Positions 56,007-64,000 of a stretch of DNA of 64,000 nucleotides are shown piece by piece. The position numbers were made by a program, and so were the translations under genes. The notes under the pieces are model-generated. The model was not told the origin of the DNA, made no database searches, and saw nothing but the letters and a program-made list of their open reading frames with translations. Position 1 is the first letter of the stretch. Each line of letters begins with the position of its first letter. The stretch is from positions 10,365,433 to 10,429,432 of the forward strand of contig JASKMD010000029.1 of assembly GCA_030144725.1 (NCBI GenBank). Direction: 5' to 3'. Origin of the DNA: Haematococcus lacustris (taxonomy: Eukaryota; Chlorophyta; Chlorophyceae; Chlamydomonadales; Haematococcaceae).

Positions 56007-56160
56007 CTAAAGGCAGCACAGCACTCGTTAGAGGGATGGCCTCGACCGGACAAACGCAGTAAAGGCCCTACCGCAGAGCGCGAACTAAAACTGCCTCACA
56101 CTTTAGTCAAGTACTCCCAGAAACTCTGATGGTCTGACTGACCTCAACCTCCTTACTCCA
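51538..56160 (-). mobile_element. Ty1/copia retrotransposon body
   Basis: Contains one intact Gag-Pol frame (next entry). Convincing LTRs were not found. The direct repeats on both sides are LINE sequence, lack TG...CA ends, and no primer-binding site or polypurine tract is obvious beside them. The 3' side is cut immediately at the end of the frame, where the plus strand reads GGGTTAGGGTTG. Confidence 0.8.
55923..56060. repeat. 56-base direct repeat in the copia leader
   Basis: ACCTAAAGGCAGCACAGCAC... to ...ACAAACGCAGT occurs at 55923-55978 and again at 56005-56060, apparently without differences, with an 82-base period. It overlaps the first codons of the long frame. Confidence 0.9.
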
Positions 56161-56163
56161 ACA

Positions 56164-57668
56164 CGCTCCTTACGCTTAAGCCGTCAGCCGTTAGGCTGCT
56201 AGGCCGCCCTCCCCCTCTAGGGGTTCGGGACTTTCTGTAACGCACTTCAAAGCAAGGTGCACAAACAGAGGTGCACATGGGCTCAACATGAAGTCATGCA
56301 AGTTCTCATTATTGTTCTGTAAAGTCATGGCAAACTCCAGCTGCTCCCTGATGGAACTCGTGGCAGTGCACTCAAAGATGAAATGCATGGCGTCATCCAC
56401 TACCCCCTCTGTGCATCTGGTGCATGTGCGATCAATGAAAGTTACCCCCTCAAACCGAGCCTTCTCCACCCCCAGACCGCTGTTGCCTAACCTGAACCTA
56501 GTCAAGCTCGTGCGAACTTCTGTAGAGAGCTGTCTGTTAAGCAGGTGTGGTGCCATGTGATTGATGCCAAGGCCGTCCCCATGCTTGAACCATGCAGCAA
56601 ACGAACATCTCTCCCGATGCACCGTCTCAGGCAGTCTAGGGTCTCCCTCAAACCCAACCCAACGCCTCCCCCACCTCTTGAGCCACTTGACTTCCATAGC
56701 CTTGGTGCCTAGGACCATGTCCGGGCTCAAAGTAAACTCACCCCCATCAGCTCTCTAACGGCCAGCTGGAACTGAGCACTCCAGCTGGTCTGGCAACTCC
56801 TGCCTAACTCCACATCTGCCTTGATGACCCTCATTAGCAGGTCACTGTGGGATAGTTTGGCAGTGTTCCAGAACTTGCATGCAGCCCTTAGCCAGTAAAG
56901 CTGGAGGGGCAGCTGCCCCAACTCATGCAGCACCATCAGGCCTGACACTGAGCTACGTACCCTGGCAGCAAACCTGAGAAAGCTGAGCATGCGTGTTTGC
57001 ACTGGGTTGGAGAGTTGTACACCATGCCCAAGGAATGCAGTGCCCCATACCTGGCTGCCATACAGCCCCAAGGGGAGCACAAACGCTCTAATGAGGTGAC
57101 ACAGGGCATATGGATCATGCAGGACCCCATACTCTCTGGCACGCTTGCACGCCTGGCGCATGGCGAAGAACATGCCAGCCCTCATATGAGTGGCAGCAAA
57201 AGCAGGGGTGGCGCTGGGGTTGAAGTGCATGCCTAAGTACTGCAGTTTGTGAGTTGCCATTGAAGACCATCACCTTTGACTTGCCCACATTGACTGAAAG
57301 GTGTTTCCTGTCTGCAAAGCCAGCCGCTGCAGCCCGTGGGACGAGGTGCTCACCAGGGTCAGGTCATCAGCATACATGAAGTGGGTGACAGGTGTGCCTT
57401 GCACTCTCACAGCATCAACAGGACCCAGGAACTCCTTACAAATGTCGTGAACATAGAGAGCAAACAAGAGTGGGCTGATGGGGCAGCCTTGCTTGACACC
57501 TTGGTCTGGAGTCACTGGGGGGGTGCGGTGGGGGCCATCTATCAGCACATAGCTATCATCCCTATACAGACCCTCCAGGCAGGCAAGCAAGGGCTGTGGC
57601 AGCTTGAAGCACTGGCCTGGCGCTACAAATGTGCATGACATGAGCAAATTCCACATGCCATGACACAT
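56164..57668 (-). pseudogene. Truncated, frameshifted LINE (non-LTR retrotransposon)
   Basis: Three minus-strand frames follow one another. 57270-57668 carries the reverse transcriptase palm: QGVKQGCPISPLLFALYVHD and FMYADDLTLVSTS. 56727-57260 continues (KLQYLGMHF, LPLGLYGSQVWG). 56191-56730 ends with a C-terminal finger (CTRCTEGVVDDAMHFIFEC). Frame changes near 57262 and 56740 and loss of everything before the palm make it dead. Clade not assigned. Its 3' end reads GCTTAAGCGTAAGGAGCG, which includes bases resembling the end of the hAT-type element. Confidence 0.8.
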
Positions 57669-58804
57669 GACTTGACTTCATGCATCTACGACTATGTGTC
57701 CCTGTCTTTTACCTCACCCCAACGTTTACCTCACTAAAATGCAACAACCGTTGTGCTGGCCTCGTCTGTAACATGTTGCGTCCTGCTTTAAATGCTGCAA
57801 AAGCTGCCAGAACCGCAGGGACTCGCATGTGCGCAGCTGCTGCTGTGGCTGCTGCTATCCAATACGAATAAGAATACAACTCCGGTGTTTACCGGCGTGC
57901 ATTAAGGAAGGAGCTACCGCCTGGGGCGCAGCCTGCTGCCGCCATAAACCTACCCTGTCCCCCCCTCAGTGGCTCTAAGCCTGTAGCCTGTCTTGGCAAT
58001 AGAGTGGGCTGCCTCCACTGCGTGTATGGTTAGCTTAATAGTGTTGGTTTGTGTGACTCCCAGGTCTAGGAGGTGTAGGCGCTTGCTCCTCCGCCTTGCT
58101 CAGCCTGCTTCCCTCGCTACTCCGCTACTCACGAAGCGGTCAAGCAATGCAGCAGCCTTGTATACTTCCGAGCATGGCTGGAGGGGCGTCGTTACATCGG
58201 TTTGGCATGCCATGTGCATTGTTTTGACTGCGGCGACTGTCCCTGACTGTTTGCAGAGGCTACTGGGCCACGTCGGTCGGTCGCGGCGGTCGGTCGCGGC
58301 GAGGCCCGCATGAGCAAAACTGGCATGAATTTGAATGTCAAGATTTGAGCCGCCATAGCACTCAGCACACTGCACAATATTTAATGTTACAAGCTGCACC
58401 GCATAGCTGACAGAGTACTTCGCCTGCTTCCCTACTCCACTACGGACTTCCCTTGCTCCTCAGACCAACAAAACTCATTCAACAAGGAACAAGCGGCGGC
58501 TAGTCATGCTTTGATACATCAATGGCAGGTTTCCCACCTCCCTGCTCAGCCTCATGCCCTGCTGCTCTGAGGCTGGCGGGGCTGACTGGCTTGTTGTGTG
58601 GCTGGCTGGCTAGCTGGGCTGTGAGCTAGACTGCCAGCTCCTTACTGCCCTGGCGTGGTGCTGGCTTCAGACCCTAGGGCCTCCATTTGAGCCGGATCAG
58701 TAGTACCCTTGCTCCTCAGTCCAAACCACTACACACCTTTTGGTTCCTTATTTGCATTCTAACTACCCGAGTAAGTTGTCCGTCTGCATCGAGCAGTTTA
58801 TGAG
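57669..58804. other. Lower-GC stretch without a recognised gene
   Basis: No family motifs in any frame. GGCGTGCATTAAGGAAGGAG at 57893 resembles 27367. A GTCGGTCGCGGC duplication lies at 58275-58300. The stretch ends in TTTATGAG, the left target copy of the next element. Confidence 0.4.
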
Positions 58805-59499
58805 TAGGGTGCGGTTCCTCCGCTTAATATTAACTTAATAGCTTAATTAAATTAAGGCCGGTCGTATTAAGCCCCTTAAGTGTATTAAGTGGCTTCTTTT
58901 TGACCCACATTGCTATGAGTGCAGCTGTGCGACCCCAGCGCACGGGTCGCAACTGTAATCGCCTCACATTGGCACTTTCAGCCGGCAGGCACGCGGGCAG
59001 GCAGCAACATATGCCAACAAGCCGTAGTGGCTCCGGAACAGCTGTATTACAGCAAAACGGCTACGACTGGGTCGCTGGGGCCCGGCCCCGCTGTGGACCG
59101 CGACCAAGTTGCACAAAGACGCGCTTTGGTTGATGTTGCATCTGCGTACCCAGCAAAGGCCAATAATGTGGTTCTTAAGCACAAACAATGCGAGTTGAGC
59201 AAAGTTGCTCTCTAGTAGTGCACAAATGGTAATACCGCGAGCAAACACTAAACGGTTGTGTGCTTGTGCGTGTAGTAAGGAAAAGCTATCGCGTACCCAG
59301 TAAAGGGGTCGATGCACTTTTTAGGCAGGACCACGCCGCGGGCCCGCAGTGGGGTTACATCAAGCAAGGGGTAGAGCCACGAAGTGTAGAGCGAGAGGGT
59401 TAGAAAAAGAGAGTCACCAGCGCTTAATATTAAGTGGTAGTAAGCGACTTAATACTTAATATGACGCTTAATTAAACTTAACTAAGGAACCGCTCCCTA
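58805..59499. mobile_element. AT-rich non-autonomous hAT-type element
   Basis: The ends are TAGGGTGCGGTTCCT and the inverse of TAGGGAGCGGTTCCT. TTTATGAG flanks both sides (58797-58804 and 59500-59507), a perfect 8-base duplication. Both subterminal zones are rich in CTTAAT/ATTAAG and TTAATATTAA. The middle has normal composition and no recognised gene. Its TAGGG(T/A)GCG ends resemble the TAGGGAGCG end of the 795-base family, but the interiors differ. Confidence 0.87.
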
Positions 59500-60023
59500 T
59501 TTATGAGGACGGAGACGGGGACACGGAGCCTATTTTTCTTTCTTCACCATGCTTCATATGTTTTGCTCCATGCCTTTTTGTTTCTTGCGTGTAGCCGCAA
59601 CACGCATAAGCAAATAAACGCATCAGCAACAGCGACAGGCCGGGCCAAAGTACAGGCCAGGGCCTGGCTGCTGGCGGGAAAGTCCAGGCTTACAAATGTA
59701 GCGAAACTGCACTGTTAGAACTGATGCATCGAGCTTAACAAGGTCTAGTGTGTAGTGAAAATGGACCGAAGTTATAAGGCGCTCCGGTCGCCCAACCCGG
59801 TGCTAAACGAGAGGTGAATGTATTGCAAAAGATTAGCTGACATGTCCCCGACCTGGGTATTACCGTGCGGGCCCGTAGGTGGCAACAAGACGACGACAAG
59901 TCGCATCACGAGCGCTTGGCTAAGGCTCGAGCTCTACACGACAGTAGTGAGCCGCAGGTCTGAACACTTATAGTTTCATGCATTGTTTGTCTGCACTGAT
60001 GCCAAGCCGAGCCATTGATGCAG

Positions 60024-60128
60024 ACATGGCACCTGCGTAACCTGCGAAGCAACAGCCCCAAGACCAGCTACCTCAGGGAACAACGTGCAGCAGAGGTGGC
60101 CCGTGAAAACAGCCGGCTTGCAGAGTCG
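60024..60128 (+). CDS. Possible CFAP97/hemingway-like exon
   Basis: Between a CAG acceptor and a GT donor the frame reads HLRNLRSNSPKTSYLREQRA followed by EVARENSRLAES. The spacing of HL..N, L.EQR and EN.RL resembles the conserved block of CFAP97-domain ciliary proteins. No neighbouring exon could be joined to it, so this is one isolated candidate exon. Confidence 0.25.
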
Positions 60129-60229
60129 GTGAGTGCACCATGACCTGCATTACCCAACAATCCCACTCCCTGGTGCAAAAGAAACAAGTGTGGTAGTGGT
60201 CTGCCTGCACAGCCCCTTTGTCCCGTACT

Positions 60230-60390
60230 AGGGCCTCCATTTGAGTAGGACCACTAGGGACCACAAGGGAACACTAGGGACTACTCAGGATGGTGTTTGA
60301 TACAGTCTAGGTTTGGCATGACCTGCATGCACTAGTTTCAAGCTGATGACAGCTTAAGAGAGTGGGCACACACGACTGTGCCCCAGCAGG
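60230..60390. repeat. Terminal segment attached to the Fanzor-like relic
   Basis: GGACCACTAGGGACCACAAG, CTACTCAGGATGGTGTTT, GCATGACCTGCATGCACTAG and AAGCTGATGACAGCTTAAG match the copies near 33965, 35415 and 43200. Here it lies directly next to the coding remnant. Confidence 0.65.
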
Positions 60391-60690
60391 CTGCTGCTGC
60401 TGGGCCTTGGGTGGCTTGTCTCGCACCCGCTTGTAGCCCAGCTCATGGTACTCCTTGCCCTTGGCTGACAGAGCTGCCTGGTCTGGCCACCAGCACAGCT
60501 CCAGTGGGCGCCACCTGCTCTCCCCAATGCGCTGCATGTTCAGCGCTGCATTGCAGTCCCTGTCTGCCCACCTGCCTGGCTGCGGTGCTGGCTTGGCTTT
60601 GGCAGCCTTGCCCTTGCCATTGCCCTTGGTGGGTTGGGTGGACTCAGCTGTGGGCTCAGTCTTGGTTGGCAGGGGAGTGCTAGGCCAACA
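60307..60690 (-). pseudogene. C-terminal remnant of a TnpB/Fanzor-like RNA-guided nuclease
   Basis: On the minus strand, reading down from about 60690, a Lys/Ala/Pro-rich linker leads into GRWADRDCNAALNMQRIGES, then RWRPLELCWWPDQAALSAKG and KEYHELGYKRVRDKPPKAQQ, with a stop at 60307. D-R-D-x-N-A-A-x-N-(I/M) is the RuvC III signature that ends TnpB and eukaryotic Fanzor proteins. The Cys pairs of the preceding zinc ribbon are not clearly readable and the frame meets a stop upstream near 60690, so only the tail survives. Intact relatives cut DNA guided by an element-encoded RNA. This one cannot. Confidence 0.55.
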
Positions 60691-60715
60691 TGGACGTTAT
60701 CAGACTCAGCCCCTG

Positions 60716-60790
60716 TGTGTCAGCCCGAAAGGAGGGCTACTGGCCTGCTAGAGTTTAAGAGAAAGCCGCAGAACTGCTTGCACAGCCTGC
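60716..60790 (+). pseudogene. Degenerate copy of an AlkB exon
   Basis: GGGCTACTGGCC, a variable spacer, TTTAAGAGAAAGCCGCAGAA and CTGCTTGCA match AlkB exon 2 (43115-43160: GGGCTACTGGCC, AGAGAAAGCCGCAGAGCTGC, TGGCA). One base is lost in TTTGAAGAG and a TAG has appeared, so it is not coding. Confidence 0.6.
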
Positions 60791-61055
60791 TAGAGAGGAG
60801 GGTGCACACTGCTTGGTTCCTTGACTCAGCCGCACCAAAGCAGCAGACCCCATTGGGCCACTGCGCTGGCAGCAGCGCTCTTGGAGCCGTGAGCTTCAGC
60901 TGTGGGAGGCTGCAGCGTAGGTGCTCTGCTGCTTTGTGTGGGCAGCCGCTGTAAGTGGAGGGCACCTAGGGCACTTTGAAGAAGCATGCGGCATGTCTGA
61001 GGGGCACTTTGCAAGGGGCCCTGCACTGATGTGCACTGATGTACTGGCTAAGCAG

Positions 61056-64000
61056 GTGGAGCGGATTGCTCAGTCCGTGCCAGCCATGCAGTTAAGCGCC
61101 CAGGGCGGCCCGGTGTTCAGCGTGCAGTACTTCAGGAGCGGCTTCAATGCAGCAGGTCCAGGCTACAGGTTGGGGGCCAACCAGGTGAGCCTGGCTGGAG
61201 CAGTAGGGGTGTGGCAGCCATGGGGTCCGATTGGCTGCAGCTGCTCTCCCTCTCCCTCTCTCCCTCTCCCCTTCTTCCTCTCTCCCTCGCTCCCTCGCTC
61301 CCCCTCTCCCTCTCCCTCTCCCTCTCCCCCTCCCTCTTTCCCCCCAATGCACCTCACAGGTCGCCACACAGCATGGCACCTGCAGCATTGCCCTGGCGCC
61401 TGCTGCCTTAGGTCCCTGTGCTGGACACCAGCCTGCCCCACCTGCCAGGAGCTGTGAAGGAGCGCAGCAGAGATGACCGCCTGCTGCTCAGCAGCCAGGC
61501 TCACTCTCAGGTGAGCCCTCTGCGCCCACACCCTCACATAGCTGCTCATCACCATCTGCCCCTGCCACCTTGCTGCTGCTGCCCACACTCCTCCCGCTAC
61601 TGCTCCCTGCACCTGTCAGCTATGTGCACCGCTCACTTCCAACACATGCTTATCTTCACAGCGCCTAACCATCGCAACTGCTCCAGTCTTTAGCTGTGGT
61701 GCCAGCATGTATCACATGACCCATGCCAAGGAGGGGCTAGTTGCCCGTGCATCATCTTTGCTTGCTGCAGCGTGGGTCTTGAGCTGCTTGCCGCCTGCCC
61801 CCCTGTTGCTCCCCAGGGGGCCACTGAGCAGCTGGCTGCCCTGCACAGCTCACCAGCCCTCAGCTCCCCCTCCTCCCCCTCTGGCCCCCTCCGACCCCTC
61901 CTCCTCCACCCCACCACCTCCCCGCACGCCGCAGCGAGCCCAATCAGCCCAGCAGCAGCCAGCCCCCTTGCCCCCAGCCCCCACCCCGCCCCCAGCCCCC
62001 CTGCCCCCTTCCCCCCTTCTCTCAATTCTGCCCACCCCAGCGCTGCCACCTTGCCCGGCAGCAAAGCCGGCATTAGCAGACCCCTTAGTGACCTGGCAGC
62101 TAGCCCCTCCTTCACCTCAGCGACCCAGTGGTTGGATCAGCAGCGGGCCTCCTCCCCCCCAGGCGCCCTCACCCACCCCCCTCGGCCCTGGGTGCACATC
62201 CCCCCCCCCAGCCTGCCCCAGGGCTTCACCTCCAGTGCAGCTGCAGCCATCAAGCTGTACCAGCCCTCACCGCCCTCGCCCCTGTCCCGCCCCCGCACCC
62301 TGCGCCCTGTCACCACCTGCGCCACCACCCTCCCCCTCTCATCCACCCTGCCTGCCCTGCCTCCTCTGCCAGCCCTAGGGGGACCTGCTGCTGCTGCTGC
62401 TGCCGCCCCCCTTGGCTCAGCTGAGCTAAGCAGGAGCCTGCCACCCGCCCTCTCTCACAGCCTGCCGCCCTCCACCTTTTCACTGGACCGGCACGGTTCG
62501 CCAGGCGACAGCAGCAGAGTACGGGGAGGGGCCCCAGCCCTGCCTGCCGTACGTCACGCCTGGGCCGACCCGGCCCTGACTCCGCAGGACAGCGGTGCGG
62601 GTCAGGGTGCGGCAGCAGCGGCGGCTGGGCCCGGGGGGGCTAGGGGGGGTGGGGGGCGGCGAGGCAAGCGCCCCCCTGGCTACCTGGCAGGCACCCTGAC
62701 CCATTGTGGCGTCCCTGACAGCGGCAACAGCTGGTGGGGCGTGGAAGCGGTCAGCCCCAAACCCCCTGCGGTTGCCAGGGAGGGGCAGTCGCCGCATCTG
62801 CCTCACCTCAGCCCCCAGGCCAGCAGGGGTCATGGAGCCCTACCACCACAAGGGTAAGGGGGTGGGGCGTGAGGCTGAAGGGATAGGCTGCTGCCCCAGT
62901 GTGTGCCCAGCCCCTGGTCTTGACCCTGGCCTCCTCCTGCTGCCTTCAGTCTCCTCCTCCTGCCTTTAGTCTCCTTATCAATTGCTGGCTTACTCTTGGA
63001 TGGCCAGCTCATTCTTGACGGGTCAGCTTACTCTTCTCTGACTGGTCAGCTTTCCATCCGCCATCTCCATCTCCACCTCCTCCTGCTGCCTTCAGTCTCC
63101 TTAAAAATTGGTTGGGGAAGCAGGCCATGCCCCAGGCACGAGCTCCTCCTTCCAAAGAGGTTTTCTTCTTATCTGCCTCTCATCTCTGCTGCGTGCTGCA
63201 GTGGCTGCCTGACAGCTGCTGACTAGTGGCCTGCTGCTGTGCTGATGTGATCTCAGGTCTCCCGCACCGCACCCTCCCCCCTCCTCCAGCCTCGCCTCCC
63301 TCCCTCCCCCATTCCCCCACCCCCCCATGCCCACGCCCTCCCCTCCCTCCCCCTCCCCCGCCCCCACTGCCGACCTAAGCCCAGAGCCCAGCCACCTGTC
63401 GACTTACCCACCCCTAGGGCCCCTGCCCCGGGCCTACCTTGCCGCCCCCCCTCCCCCCCCAAACCCAGCCACCACCGCCCCCCTGCCCAGCCGGCCCCAC
63501 CCCCGCAGCCGCCACGCTGGCACAGGGCTGCTGAAGCCGCCTGCACCAGGCCCCCCCCCCCTGCAGACCCTTGGCCTGGCTGGCCCTCTGGGTCGCCTGG
63601 CTGCTGCCCGGGGGCTAGACCTGGGTGTGCTCATGACAGAGGGCCTGCCCAGCAGCCCATCCATGCGCAGCCTGACCCGCAGCCCCAGCCCTACTGCCTC
63701 ACCATCACAAACCATGGGCCTGGGACAGCAGGCGCTGCTCAGCAGCTGGCGGCCGGACCAGCCGTCACTCACCGTGGTCAGTGCCGAGGCGCCGATGGGT
63801 GGGGGTGGCCCAGGGCCTGGGGGGGCCCTTGGCTGCTTGGAGCCAGAGGGGGGCTCTCAGGGGTGGGTGGCGTCAGGGGGGGAAGACCAGGAGCAGCAGG
63901 GAGGGCAGCAGCCAGGTACTAGCAGCCCGGGGCTTGAGGGGCAGGCAGGAGGGCAGCCAGAGGCACTGCTACGGGTGCAAACATCGCCGCGTGTGTCAGC
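61056..64000 (+). CDS. Unrecognised Pro/Ser-rich protein (3' partial)
   Basis: Exons 61056-61184 (VERIAQSVPAMQLS, VFSVQYFRSGFNAAG, YRLGANQ) and 61412-61510 (VPVLDTSLPHLPGAVKERS, RDDRLLLSS) are whole codon numbers with proper splice sites. A short exon at 61360-61411 may lie between them. From about 61750 to 62850 a long Pro/Ser/Ala-rich frame follows (LELLAACPPV, ATEQLAALHSSP). Near 63560 another frame opens (LGLAGPLGRLAAARGLDLGV, SMRSLTRSPSPTASPS) and runs off the end. Serine-proline clusters suggest a phosphorylated disordered region. No family recognised. The 5' end lies upstream and was not fixed. Confidence 0.45.

Noticed and set aside
51380..56322. The 155-base direct repeats as LTRs of the copia element
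   Set aside because: They encode part of the LINE, lack TG...CA ends, and have no clear primer-binding site or polypurine tract next to them. Kept only as an open question in the findings.
61772..62857. A complete stand-alone gene of 361 codons
   Set aside because: It starts at an internal Met inside a region preceded by phased exons, so it is better read as an inner exon of the 3'-partial Pro/Ser-rich gene.

Overview
The window is nuclear DNA of a GC-rich green alga of the Chlamydomonadales, quite possibly Haematococcus or a close relative. The evidence is very short exons split by many introns, C- or G-homopolymer satellites inside introns, Ala/Gln/Pro/Gly-rich low-complexity protein tails, a TGTAA polyadenylation signal, and plant-type versions of the conserved genes. 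No bacterial operons, CRISPR arrays, rRNA or tRNA genes were recognised. The species name is inference.

Layout. 1-1.5 kb: 3' end of a SAM-dependent methyltransferase-like gene. 2.9-6.1 kb: a decayed hAT-like transposase split by a fold-back element. 6.2-6.8 kb: a fragment of a dispersed DNA transposon. 7.2-27.0 kb (+): one very long gene for a BRM/SNF2-type chromatin-remodelling ATPase. Its introns carry several different satellites, including a 2.4-kb CCCTGC array that separates two exons of the second helicase lobe. 28.6-33.0 kb (+): an ERI1/ERI2-like 3'-5' exonuclease with a C-terminal GRF zinc finger. 33.5-39.3 kb (+): an unrecognised Ala-rich protein, probably secreted. 42.9-49.7 kb (+): an AlkB-family dioxygenase with an unusual ~1,200-residue disordered tail. 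40.3-42.8 and 50.6-59.5 kb: a transposon graveyard and nursery. It holds two near-identical inverted hAT-type elements, a 20-bp-TIR element, a Ty1/copia polyprotein intact over 1,493 codons, a broken LINE and an AT-rich hAT-type element. 60-64 kb: a relic of a TnpB/Fanzor-like nuclease, a degenerate copy of an AlkB exon, and the 5' part of a proline/serine-rich gene running off the window.

Genes in common. Three of the five main genes act in the nucleus on chromatin or nucleic acid (BRM remodeller, ERI2-like exonuclease, AlkB repair enzyme). Eukaryotic neighbours need not be functionally linked, and nothing here shows co-regulation. All confidently placed host genes are on the + strand; the copia, LINE and Fanzor-like remnants are on the - strand. 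Exon borders below come from reading splice sites together with protein frame. The AlkB exons sum exactly to 1,442 codons. In BRM at least ten single- or few-base frame breaks interrupt otherwise conserved protein, most simply explained as draft-assembly indels.
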